Assembly: GCA_039800965.1 (NCBI GenBank)
Contig: JBDLPS010000108.1
Span: 1-5,759, forward strand
Reading direction: 5' to 3'
DNA length: 5,759 bases
Source of the DNA: ZC4RG30 sp039800965
GTDB taxonomy: Bacteria > Pseudomonadota > Gammaproteobacteria > Steroidobacterales > Steroidobacteraceae
Shown here: piece after piece, positions 1-5,759 of the stretch
Numbering within the stretch: the stretch's first letter is position 1
How the letters are laid out: each line of letters starts with the position of its first letter
Notes under the pieces: generated by a model
Seen by the model: the letters and a program-made list of their open reading frames with translations, nothing else
What the model was told of the DNA's origin: nothing
Databases searched by the model: none
Program-made: the position numbers and the translations under genes

Positions 1-1
1 T

Positions 2-85
2 CCTTGCCATCCCGAGCGCGCCGCCTTCGAGCGCGTGCGTCGTGGAATGTGTGATGACCTGAAGGCCAGGGCACGGAAGATTTGA
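2..85 (+). CDS. 3' end of an upstream gene, unidentified (partial)
   Basis: The second forward frame is open from the window edge to a TGA at 83-85. It encodes about 27 residues rich in Arg, Lys, Glu and Asp, with a helical-looking end (…DDLKARARKI). The stop overlaps the Shine-Dalgarno of the MFS gene and lies 11 nt before its ATG, the spacing expected inside an operon. The other two forward frames also stay open for part of this stretch (stops at 52-54 and 60-62), so the frame choice rests on composition and spacing, not homology. No family can be recognised from so short a piece. Confidence 0.4.
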   Translation, partial: PCHPERAAFERVRRGMCDDLKARARKI

Positions 86-90
86 GGAGG
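84..90 (+). promoter_or_regulatory. Strong ribosome binding site of the MFS gene
   Basis: GAGGAGG is a near-perfect anti-16S match placed 6 nt before the ATG at 97. It decides the start: a TTG at 82 is in frame further upstream but lies across this site and has no ribosome binding site of its own. Confidence 0.8.
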
Positions 91-96
91 CCCGCG

Positions 97-1455
97 ATGA
101 AGCCGGACCTGTCCACTGCCCTCGAAGAGGCGACGCTGCGGCCGCGATACCGTCTCGTGTTCACCTTGATCGCATCTCTGCTGGTCTGCGAACTGTTCGA
201 TTATTTCGTCGTGGGGTATCTGGTGTCCGCCATCGCGCCCGCCTGGCACCTGACCTTCGGCGTGACGTCCCTGATGCTGCTGAGCGCGGGCGTCGGCGCA
301 ATCCTTGGCGCACTCGGTGGCGGACGTCTCGCGGACCGCTTGGGTCGCAAGCCCGTGTTGGTCGCGGCCGGTATGCTGTGTTGCCTGGGCACGGGTTGTC
401 TGGCGCTGGTGCCGGAAGGCGACTGGCGTGCCTTCACGCTGCTGCGGTTCGTCGTCGGCATGGGCTACGGTGCCTGTGGGTCGACCCAGTTCGCGCTGAT
501 CGCCGAGTGCACGCCCCGGGCGCGGCGAACCTTGATCACCAGCAGCCTCGGCATTCCTGCGGGCCTCGGTCTGCTGCTGGCCTCGTCGGTGGTTTCCGTG
601 CTTTTCGCGCACATCGGTTGGCGCGGCACGGCTCTGCTGGGTTTTCTGCCGCTGGTCGTCGTGGCACTGATCGCCGGCTTCGTGCCGGAATCCCCGCGCT
701 GGCTGCTGACGGTCGGACGCGTCGAAGCGGCGAAGCGGGCGGCGAACCGGATCCTTGTTCTTCCGGATCACGATGCCGCTGCGACACCCGCGCTGCCTGT
801 CGGCACGCCGAGAGCGTCTTTGCTGGAGGTCATGCGCGTCGCCCGGCCGTTCTGGCTGATCGTCATCGTGCAGGTGACGCTGGGCTCGGTGCTGGCCGGC
901 GTGCTGCTCTGGGGGCCGACACTGGTCGCGCAGGTGTTCTCGGTGACACCGCAGCGCGCCGCCCAGTACTTCGTCGGCATCAGCCTTTCTGCGCTTGTCG
1001 GGCGGGTCGCGTTCACCTGGTTGCCGCACCGGATCGGCAGGGTCCGTTCCGGGCTGCTGGTCGGCTACGGTGGCGCTGCTGCGCTGCTGCTTGCGGTCCT
1101 GCTGCGTGATACCTACTGGGCCGGCATTCCGGCGCTTTTCCTCTGCCTGATGCTCGGTCAGTTTTTCTATGACGGTGGTTATTCCAATCTGACGACCTAT
1201 GCAGCCGAACTCTATCCGGTGCGGTACGGGGCGCGTGCCATGGGCGTCTCGGCGGGATCCGCAGGTGTCGGCAAGATCCTGGGCCCGCTGGTCATGGGGC
1301 TCATCGCCGGCGCCAGCAATCTCGTGACGCCGGCCGTGACCCAGCAGGCCATCGTTCCTGTATTCCTGTTCCTCTGTGCGTGCTGTCTGGCCGTCGGGCT
1401 TGCCTATACCTTCCTTGGGGTGGAGACGGCGCACGGTGTGCGGCGTTTCGAATGA
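97..1455 (+). CDS. Major facilitator superfamily (MFS) transporter, AAHS/SLC22-like
   Basis: A 452-residue inner-membrane secondary transporter, the usual length for a 12-helix MFS protein. TM1 carries an acidic motif (ELFDYFVVGY, around 32-41) like the charged TM1 motif of aromatic-acid and metabolite:H+ symporters. Loop 2-3 has the MFS signature GGRLADRLGRK (75-85). PESPRWL (197-203) marks the end of TM6, as in AAHS, sugar-porter and organic-cation families. The central cytoplasmic loop (about 204-250) is charged. ELYPVRYGARAMGV (371-384) is the second-half signature before TM11. Hydrophobic segments fill the rest. The ATG at 97 is chosen for its GAGGAGG site. An SDR gene follows within about 11 nt, so the pair probably imports and then oxidises or reduces one small organic compound, perhaps an aromatic or other organic acid. 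Substrate and exact subfamily are inference; MFS membership is certain. Confidence 0.93.
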   Translation: MKPDLSTALEEATLRPRYRLVFTLIASLLVCELFDYFVVGYLVSAIAPAWHLTFGVTSLMLLSAGVGAILGALGGGRLADRLGRKPVLVAAGMLCCLGTGCLALVPEGDWRAFTLLRFVVGMGYGACGSTQFALIAECTPRARRTLITSSLGIPAGLGLLLASSVVSVLFAHIGWRGTALLGFLPLVVVALIAGFVPESPRWLLTVGRVEAAKRAANRILVLPDHDAAATPALPVGTPRASLLEVMRVARPFWLIVIVQVTLGSVLAGVLLWGPTLVAQVFSVTPQRAAQYFVGISLSALVGRVAFTWLPHRIGRVRSGLLVGYGGAAALLLAVLLRDTYWAGIPALFLCLMLGQFFYDGGYSNLTTYAAELYPVRYGARAMGVSAGSAGVGKILGPLVMGLIAGASNLVTPAVTQQAIVPVFLFLCACCLAVGLAYTFLGVETAHGVRRFE

Positions 1456-1466
1456 GGCCAATGACA

Positions 1467-2246
1467 ATGCATGATTCTTCCGGTGGGATGTCGCCTGTCG
1501 CCGTCGTGACCGGTGGCGCCGGCGGCATCGGCGTTGCCACCGTGCGGAAACTGGCGAGGGAGGGCTGGCGTGTCGCCGTGCTCGATCGTGACCTTACGCC
1601 TGCGCGGGAGCTTGCCGCCGAAGTCGGCGGACTTGCGGTGTGGGTCGATATCGCGGACCGGGCGAGCATCGCCGCGGCTGCCGTCGAGGTGCGCAAATCG
1701 CTGGGGCCTTGTTCCGGGCTGGTCGCCGTCGCCGCCCATCTGGAAAATCCACATGCGCCTGAACATCAGGATCCGCTGGAGTGGGATCGGATCCTGGCTA
1801 CCAACCTGACGGGCACCTTCGTCACGTTGCAGGAGTTTGCGAAGCCGATGCTCGAGCTCAAGCGTGGCTCGATCGTCACAATCGGATCGATCACGGCGCT
1901 GAACAGTTCCCCGCTGGTCGCCTATGGTCCCACCAAGGCCGCCATCGTCGCGATGACGCGCAACTGTGCCGTTGCCTGGGGGCGCAGCGGCATCCGCGTG
2001 AACTGTGTTTGCCCGGGCCCGACGCGCACGCCTGCGGTCGAGGCAAGTTATGCGCGGGGCGAGCGGGATCCGGAAACCATGCGGCGACAGACGGCGCTGG
2101 GCCGTCTCGTACAGCCCGAGGAAGTGGCGGATGTCATCGGCTGGCTGTTGTCCGGGAGCGCTTCCGCGGTGACTGGCGCCACGATACCGGTTGATGCCGG
2201 GGTGCTCGCGGCGCAACTCTGGAACCTGTACGGTGGCCCCGGTTAG
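1467..2246 (+). CDS. Classical short-chain dehydrogenase/reductase (SDR)
   Basis: A 259-residue Rossmann-fold NAD(P)-dependent oxidoreductase of normal classical-SDR length, probably a cytoplasmic tetramer. Visible motifs are TGGAGGIG (15-22, cofactor glycine loop), Asp40 at the end of beta-2 (in the family this favours NAD over NADP), Asp61 (adenine contact), Asn113, Ser141, and Tyr153-x3-Lys157 as the catalytic tetrad. CPGPTRTP (182-189) and VTGATIPVDAG (235-245) follow. The usual NNAG stretch reads AVAA (87-90), which is unusual. The start is uncertain. ATGs at 1452 (overlapping the MFS stop as ATGA), 1461 and 1467 are in frame; 1467 has GAGG at 1454-1457 with 9-nt spacing and is preferred. 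The product resembles FabG-type and alcohol/diol dehydrogenases. The reaction cannot be assigned, though the MFS neighbour suggests catabolism of an imported compound rather than fatty-acid synthesis. Confidence 0.93.
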   Translation: MHDSSGGMSPVAVVTGGAGGIGVATVRKLAREGWRVAVLDRDLTPARELAAEVGGLAVWVDIADRASIAAAAVEVRKSLGPCSGLVAVAAHLENPHAPEHQDPLEWDRILATNLTGTFVTLQEFAKPMLELKRGSIVTIGSITALNSSPLVAYGPTKAAIVAMTRNCAVAWGRSGIRVNCVCPGPTRTPAVEASYARGERDPETMRRQTALGRLVQPEEVADVIGWLLSGSASAVTGATIPVDAGVLAAQLWNLYGGPG

Positions 2247-2248
2247 CC

Positions 2249-2266
2249 GGCCGCCTTCGGGCGCCC
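2249..2266 (+). other. UUCG-loop hairpin after the SDR stop
   Basis: CGCC (2252-2255) pairs with GGCG (2260-2263) around a TTCG tetraloop. After one C-C mismatch the stem extends by GG/CC at 2249-2250 and 2265-2266. It starts 3 nt after the SDR stop. There is no T-run after it, so it is a weak terminator at best and may only protect the mRNA 3' end. The rest of the gap up to 2319 shows no clear promoter. Confidence 0.25.
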
Positions 2267-2319
2267 ACGAGTGCGCGCTGCAGGCCAGTTCCGGGCTCGG
2301 GCGCAAGGTCGGTTGACGG

Positions 2320-2640
2320 GTGTCCACCCGGCTCGGCACGGTCCAGTACATCGCCGACCAGGTCGGCCTTGGCCCGCGTGTTGCCTACCGGAGGATGTTC
2401 GGGGAATTCGCGCTCTATCTGGACGGCGTGGTCATCGCCTTCGTCTGCGACGACCAGCTTTTCCTCAAGCCGACGGAGCAGGCAGCCCGTGTGCTGGGCA
2501 CGCCGAAACGGGCGCCGCCCTATCCCGGGGCGAAGGACTACTTCCTGGTGACGGATGAGCTGGATGATCCGGAGCTTCTGCGGGAGCTCGTCCTGCTCAC
2601 GGCGAGGGCCCTGCCGGGCCAAACGAAAAACCCCGCGTGA
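2320..2640 (+). CDS. TfoX N-terminal domain protein (stand-alone, TfoX/Sxy family)
   Basis: A small 106-residue cytoplasmic protein formed by one TfoX N-terminal domain. The family marks are RRMFGEFALYLDG (24-36), FVCDDQLFLKPT (41-52) and PPYPGAKDYFLV (66-77), followed by an acidic helix (DELDDPELLREL). In Haemophilus and Vibrio, TfoX/Sxy proteins are about 200 residues with a second C-terminal domain and activate competence genes with CRP. Single-domain versions like this one are common and mostly uncharacterised, so a competence role must not be assumed. The GTG at 2320 is the first start after an in-frame TGA at 2314-2316, and the best Shine-Dalgarno is a weak AAGG at 2305-2308. The C-terminal codons (KNPA, stop) are also the left arm and loop of the terminator hairpin. 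The gene starts 73 nt after the SDR stop and may be transcribed with it. Confidence 0.85.
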   Translation: MSTRLGTVQYIADQVGLGPRVAYRRMFGEFALYLDGVVIAFVCDDQLFLKPTEQAARVLGTPKRAPPYPGAKDYFLVTDELDDPELLRELVLLTARALPGQTKNPA

Positions 2641-2650
2641 AGCGGGGTTT
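2628..2650. terminator. Bidirectional intrinsic terminator shared by the TfoX-like gene and tRNA-Leu
   Basis: AAACCCCGC (2628-2636) and GCGGGGTTT (2642-2650) form a perfect 9-bp stem around the 5-nt loop GTGAA, which contains the TGA stop of the TfoX-like gene. On the minus strand the stem is followed by TTTTTCGTTT (complement of 2621-2630), a good U-tract for the tRNA transcript ending at 2655. On the plus strand the tail TTTGTCTT is shorter but usable. Convergent genes on both sides fit a two-way terminator. Confidence 0.85.
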
Positions 2651-2654
2651 GTCT

Positions 2655-2739
<85 letters not shown>

Positions 2740-2753
2740 ACGGTGGGGGCGAG

Positions 2754-2783
2754 AATGTACGCAAGCCGGCCTGTCGGTGTCAA
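2754..2783 (-). promoter_or_regulatory. Promoter of tRNA-Leu (sigma70 type)
   Basis: On the minus strand there is a perfect -35 TTGACA (complement of 2778-2783), an 18-bp spacer and a -10 TACATT (complement of 2754-2759, 4 of 6 matches). Transcription would start near 2747, about 8 nt before the mature tRNA. The stretch after the -10 (CTCGCCCC) is a GC-rich discriminator, typical of stable-RNA promoters under stringent control. An AT-rich GTTTTATTGAT just upstream of the -35 resembles an UP element. The consensus match is seen directly; stringent control is inference. Confidence 0.7.
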
Positions 2784-2819
2784 TCAATAAAACGCGTAAT
2801 CGGCCGGGCAGGGCGTAAC

Positions 2820-4853
2820 ATGGGTGGCGTGAAAAAACGCAGTCCCAAGCCGCACCGCAAAGGTGGTCCTGCCCCCCGTGGCCTGTTCGGCAAGCGCCGA
2901 CCCCAGTCGGTCGCGCAGGGGCGCCCGCAGGCGCTCGAGGGCGTCGTCAGCGCGCACCGGTCCGGTTTCGGTTTCCTGCGCGTCGAGGGCATGGCCGACA
3001 GCATTTTCCTTCCCCCCAAGGAGATGGCGGGCCTCATGCACGGCGACCGGGTCCGCGTGCTGGCGCAGCAGGCGGCCGACAAACGCTGGTCGGGCGAAGT
3101 CCAGAAGGTCGTGGAACGTGGTGTCGAGGCCTTCCTGGCGACCGTCGAGATCCGGGGGCGCGCCTGCGGGCTGCATGCCGCCGACCGCCGCTTGGGCCTG
3201 TACTGCCAGGTGACGCCGGACAACCTGTCCGGGGCTCGCCACGGCGACTGGGTGATCGCCAGGATCCTCAAATATCCGGCCGACGGCCGGCTTGGTACCG
3301 CCCGCGTGGTGAAGCGGCTCGACCCGGAGCGTCCGGTCACGCTGGCCACCGAGGCGGCGATCGCCAAGGCAGACCTGCCCGTGGAGTTCTCGCCCGAGGC
3401 GCGGGCCGATGCCGCACGTCATGGCGAGCACATCGATCCGGTGGAGGCGGCTCGCCGCATCGACCTGCGTGGGTTGCCGTTGGTCACGATCGATGGGGAT
3501 GACGCCAAGGACTTCGACGACGCGGTCTATGCGGAGCCGACGGCGGATGGGTTCCGTCTTGTCGTGGCGATCGCCGATGTCAGCCATTACGTGCGCGAGG
3601 GGACGGCCCTCGACGACGAAGCCCGCGACCGCGGCACCTCGGTGTATTTCCCGCAGCGCGTCGTGCCCATGCTGCCGCACGCCTTGTCGGACAAGCTCTG
3701 TTCCCTGCAGCCGCATGTCGACAGGCTCTGCCTCGTCGCCGACATGCAGGTATCCAAGGGTGGCGTGCTCAAGAGCGCACGCTTCTATCCTTCCGTCATG
3801 CGCTCGGCGGCGCGTTTGACCTACACCCAGGCCTTCGAGGCGCTGTTCGAGGGGCGCCCCGAGGCGCGCCACCGGATCGGCCCGGTGCTCGAGCGGCTGT
3901 TGCCGCTGGTGGATGTCTACCGCGCCTTGCACAAGAGCCGTGCGCGCCGTGGTGCGCTCGACTTCGACGCGCCGGAGGCGAAGTTCCGCATCGACGAGGC
4001 GGAGCGCATCCAGGGCATCGGGCTCTACCCCCGCAACGACGCGCATCGCCTCATCGAGGAATGCATGGTGCTGGCGAATGTCGCTGCCGCGCGCGAGCTC
4101 GAATCGCACCAGGTCCCGACGCTGTACCGTGTGCATGCCGAACCCGAGCCGCGCAAGCTCGATGTGCTCGTCACGACGCTGCGCGCGCTCGGTATCGGGG
4201 TGGACCTGCCTCCCGAGATCGCCACACGCGACCTCCAGAAGATCGCCCCGCGCATCAAGGATCCGGCGGCACGCCCCTTCATCGAGCAGCTCGTCGTGCG
4301 GTCCCTGATGCAGGCGGCTTACCAGCCGGAGAATATCGGTCACTTCGGCCTCGCGCTCGACCAGTATGCGCACTTCACCTCGCCGATCCGTCGCTACCCT
4401 GACCTGGTCGTGCATCGGACGATCAAGGCGAGGTTGTCGCGCAAGGATCCGAGCGGCCGTGCGTATTCAGCCGACGAGATGCTGGTCCTCGGCGAGCAGC
4501 TGACGGAACGCGAGAAGCGCGCCGACGAAGCGGATCGCTACGTCGATACCTTCCTCAAATGCGTCTACCTGCGCGATCGTATCGGGCAGGCATTCGAGGG
4601 CCTCATCACTTCGGTGGTGGATTTCGGCTGCTTCGTGCACATCGTGGATGCCGCCGTGGATGGCCTGCTGCACGTGGAATCGCTGCAGGACGATGAATAC
4701 GTGAAGGACGATGAGCTGCAGGCCTGGGTGGGCGTCAGGAACAAACGCCGGCTGAAGATCGGCACGCACGTGCGCGTCGTCGTGACGGCGGTGAACCCGG
4801 TGGAGGGGCTGGTGGATCTGGATCTGGCGATCGAACCGGCGGGCAAGCGATGA
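2820..4853 (+). CDS. rnr: Ribonuclease R (3'-5' exoribonuclease, RNase II/RNB family)
   Basis: A 677-residue cytoplasmic hydrolytic exoribonuclease that degrades structured RNA from the 3' end, as in mRNA decay, rRNA quality control and trans-translation. Domains in order: a basic N-terminal segment (5-27), cold-shock domains at about 39-95 and 102-168, the RNB catalytic domain at about 213-539, and an S1 domain at about 588-672. The metal-binding motif TIDGDDAKDFDDAVY is intact, with Asp225, Asp231, Asp233 and Asp234 matching the four E. coli aspartates. GHFGLAL (507-513) and HFTSPIRRYPDLVVHR (518-533) are also conserved. The E. coli enzyme (813 residues) has an N-terminal HTH and a long lysine-rich tail; both are absent here. 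The ATG at 2820 has AGGG at 2810-2813; the frame stays open further up only because it runs into the tRNA. The stop overlaps the rlmB start, so the two are coupled. No convincing + strand promoter is visible in the 80-bp gap to the tRNA. Confidence 0.96.
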   Translation: MGGVKKRSPKPHRKGGPAPRGLFGKRRPQSVAQGRPQALEGVVSAHRSGFGFLRVEGMADSIFLPPKEMAGLMHGDRVRVLAQQAADKRWSGEVQKVVERGVEAFLATVEIRGRACGLHAADRRLGLYCQVTPDNLSGARHGDWVIARILKYPADGRLGTARVVKRLDPERPVTLATEAAIAKADLPVEFSPEARADAARHGEHIDPVEAARRIDLRGLPLVTIDGDDAKDFDDAVYAEPTADGFRLVVAIADVSHYVREGTALDDEARDRGTSVYFPQRVVPMLPHALSDKLCSLQPHVDRLCLVADMQVSKGGVLKSARFYPSVMRSAARLTYTQAFEALFEGRPEARHRIGPVLERLLPLVDVYRALHKSRARRGALDFDAPEAKFRIDEAERIQGIGLYPRNDAHRLIEECMVLANVAAARELESHQVPTLYRVHAEPEPRKLDVLVTTLRALGIGVDLPPEIATRDLQKIAPRIKDPAARPFIEQLVVRSLMQAAYQPENIGHFGLALDQYAHFTSPIRRYPDLVVHRTIKARLSRKDPSGRAYSADEMLVLGEQLTEREKRADEADRYVDTFLKCVYLRDRIGQAFEGLITSVVDFGCFVHIVDAAVDGLLHVESLQDDEYVKDDELQAWVGVRNKRRLKIGTHVRVVVTAVNPVEGLVDLDLAIEPAGKR

Positions 4854-5593
4854 GCGAGCCGCAGCATGTCTATGGCCTGCACGCGGTGCGGGCGCTGCTG
4901 ACCCACGACGCCGACCGCGTGCGCCGCGTGTCGCTGCAGCGGGGGCGCGACGACCCGCGCAGCCGTGAGATCGAAACCCTGGCCCAGCAGGCCGGCGTGA
5001 AGATCGAGCGCGTGGACGCGGAGCACCTGCGCCGCTGGGTGGGCGAGGTGGTGCACCAGGGGGTTGTCGCACAGGTCGAGCCGCTGAAGCCTTGGGCCGA
5101 AGAGGATCTGCTGGAGGCCCTGCAGTCGCGCAAGGATCCGCTGGTCCTGGTGCTGGACTCCGTCACGGACCCGCACAACCTCGGCGCCTGCCTGCGCACG
5201 GCGGACGCCTGCGGCGCCGTCGCGGTCGTCATTCCCAAGGACCGGGCTGCCGGGCTCAATGCCACGGTCCGCAAGGTTGCTGCCGGAGCAGCGGAAACGA
5301 CGCCGGTGGTCACGGTCACCAATCTGGTCCGCTCGCTGAAGCTCCTGAAGGAGGCCGGCCTCTGGGTGGTCGGCGCGGCCGCCGAGGGTGAGCAGCTGGC
5401 CTGCGAGGCGGACCTCAAGGGTCCGCTGGCGCTGGTCCTCGGGGCCGAGGGGACCGGCCTGCGGGACCTGACCCGCAAGACCTGCGATTACCTGGTCCGG
5501 CTGCCGCAGCTGGGCAGCGTCGAGAGCCTGAACGTCTCGGTGGCTACCGGCATGCTCCTGTACGAGGCGGTCCGACAGCGCCTCAAGCCCTGA
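4850..5593 (+). CDS. rlmB: 23S rRNA (guanosine-2251-2'-O)-methyltransferase RlmB
   Basis: A 247-residue SpoU/TrmH (SPOUT) family enzyme, full length for RlmB, using S-adenosylmethionine to methylate the ribose of G2251 in the 23S rRNA peptidyl-transferase region. The N-terminal substrate-binding domain (about 1-78) begins with the typical VYGLHAVRALL. The knotted catalytic domain shows motif 1, LDSVTDPHNLGACLRTADA (102-120, with Asn110 and Arg116), motif 2, LVLGAEGTGL (195-204, with Glu200), and motif 3, LPQLGSVESLNVSVATG (218-234, with Asn228 and Ser230). Its ATG overlaps the rnr stop as ATGA, so translation is likely coupled; the Shine-Dalgarno is weak (GGCGGGC inside rnr). The rnr-rlmB pair is a classic gammaproteobacterial arrangement, which supports RlmB over other TrmH paralogues. 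Confidence 0.95.
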   Translation: MSEPQHVYGLHAVRALLTHDADRVRRVSLQRGRDDPRSREIETLAQQAGVKIERVDAEHLRRWVGEVVHQGVVAQVEPLKPWAEEDLLEALQSRKDPLVLVLDSVTDPHNLGACLRTADACGAVAVVIPKDRAAGLNATVRKVAAGAAETTPVVTVTNLVRSLKLLKEAGLWVVGAAAEGEQLACEADLKGPLALVLGAEGTGLRDLTRKTCDYLVRLPQLGSVESLNVSVATGMLLYEAVRQRLKP

Positions 5594-5606
5594 TCCGGGC
5601 CTCAAG

Positions 5607-5636
5607 TTGCCGGACTGGCGTGGGTTCGCGTATGCT
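5607..5636 (+). promoter_or_regulatory. Probable promoter of the rpsF ribosomal-protein operon
   Basis: TTGCCG (5607-5612) and TATGCT (5631-5636), separated by 18 bp, each match 4 of 6 consensus bases, and TATGCT is a common -10 form. A start near 5643 would give a leader of about 56 nt carrying the hairpin described next. The position, just after the rlmB stop and before a ribosomal-protein gene, fits. No strong terminator separates rlmB from rpsF, so read-through from rnr-rlmB is also likely. Confidence 0.45.
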
Positions 5637-5649
5637 TCGCGGCCCCTTG

Positions 5650-5687
5650 CCACACCGTCGCAGCCTTCGGTGGGTGGCTTTATCCAC
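5650..5687 (+). promoter_or_regulatory. Structured rpsF leader, candidate bS6:bS18 autoregulatory site
   Basis: CCAC (5650-5653) and ACCG (5654-5657) pair with GTGG (5674-5677) and CGGT (5668-5671), leaving a GG bulge (5672-5673) and a 10-nt loop. The same GTGG can instead pair with CCAC at 5684-5687 around a 6-nt loop, immediately before the Shine-Dalgarno AAGGAG at 5688-5693. rpsF leaders in many bacteria bind the bS6:bS18 complex through a hairpin with a conserved CCG trinucleotide. A CCG is present at 5655-5657, but here it looks base-paired. The pairings are seen; the regulatory role is inferred. Confidence 0.4.
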
Positions 5688-5698
5688 AAGGAGAACAC

Positions 5699-5759
5699 AT
5701 GAGGCACTACGAGATCGTGGTCCTGGTACACCCGGACCAGAGCGAGCAGGTTCCCGCCA
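5699..5759 (+). CDS. rpsF: 30S ribosomal protein bS6, 5' end (partial)
   Basis: Only the first 20 codons lie in the window. They read MRHYEIVVLVHPDQSEQVPA, an unmistakable bS6 start: beta-1 strand with the HYE and LVHPDQSEQV motifs of gammaproteobacteria. bS6 binds 16S rRNA in the platform of the 30S subunit together with bS18. The ATG has a strong Shine-Dalgarno, AAGGAG at 5688-5693, 5 nt upstream. In related genomes rpsR and rplI follow in the same operon; they would lie beyond the window. Confidence 0.95.
   Translation, partial: MRHYEIVVLVHPDQSEQVPA

Noticed and set aside
378..1109. A 243-codon forward frame inside the MFS gene
   Set aside because: The product is a low-complexity Arg/Ala/Gly sequence with no motif, in another frame of a well-supported transporter.
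2784..4415. A 543-codon open frame antisense to rnr
   Set aside because: Its product is Arg/His/Asp-rich with no recognisable fold, and it mirrors the codon bias of a clear RNase R gene. Long antisense frames are expected at this GC content.
3905..4815. Two GCTGGTGG octamers (3905-3912 and 4808-4815) as Chi sites
   Set aside because: They match the E. coli Chi sequence, but such octamers arise by chance in GC-rich coding DNA, and the Chi sequence of this organism is unknown.
5587..5600. GCCC/GGGC inverted repeat at the rlmB stop as a terminator
   Set aside because: Only 4 bp with a 6-nt loop and no T-run afterwards. The flanking CCTCAAG repeat (5581-5587, 5600-5606) is short and has no evident role.
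5627..5641. CGCG-TATGCTT-CGCG inverted repeat over the rpsF -10 as an operator
   Set aside because: A 4-bp GC-only repeat is weak in this composition. It is more simply explained by the -10 element in GC-rich flanks.
4565..5731. A 388-codon open frame antisense to rlmB and rpsF
   Set aside because: It runs through rlmB, the rpsF promoter region and the rpsF start, has no family motif, and is a GC-driven shadow.

Overview
This is a high-GC window (about two thirds G+C by eye) that reads as the chromosome of a high-GC gammaproteobacterium, in the Xanthomonadales/Nevskiales/Pseudomonas range. The main reason is the block on the right: tRNA-Leu(CAG) divergent from rnr, then rlmB, then rpsF. This is a conserved housekeeping neighbourhood in gammaproteobacteria. 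The exact genus cannot be read from the sequence alone.

Left part (1-2640), accessory metabolism. A probable 3' end of an upstream gene is followed by a complete 12-TM-type MFS transporter (97-1455) and a classical short-chain dehydrogenase/reductase (about 1467-2246). They are tightly spaced on the + strand and almost certainly co-transcribed, as expected of a small uptake-and-oxidation cassette for an organic acid or alcohol; the substrate cannot be told. A small stand-alone TfoX N-terminal-domain protein (2320-2640, GTG start) follows. Its last codons and stop codon lie inside a perfect 9-bp hairpin terminator (2628-2650).

Middle (2628-2819). The same hairpin lies just past the 3' end of tRNA-Leu(CAG), on the minus strand at 2655-2739 with an encoded CCA, so it probably stops transcription from both sides. 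The tRNA has a recognisable promoter (TTGACA, 18 bp, TACATT) with a GC-rich discriminator. This promoter lies in the 80-bp gap shared with the divergent rnr gene.

Right part (2820-5759), RNA metabolism and translation. rnr encodes a compact RNase R of 677 residues. It has two cold-shock domains, a fully conserved RNB active site and one S1 domain, but no N-terminal helix-turn-helix and no long lysine-rich tail. It overlaps rlmB (23S rRNA Gm2251 methyltransferase) by ATGA. After a 105-bp gap holding a probable promoter and a structured leader, rpsF (ribosomal protein bS6) begins and runs off the window.

I see no CRISPR array, insertion sequence, integrase, toxin-antitoxin pair or recognisable defence system. 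The most interesting points are regulatory (shared terminator, tRNA promoter, rpsF leader) and architectural (compact RNase R, SDR with an altered NNAG motif). The window does not show clear evidence of a new biological system.
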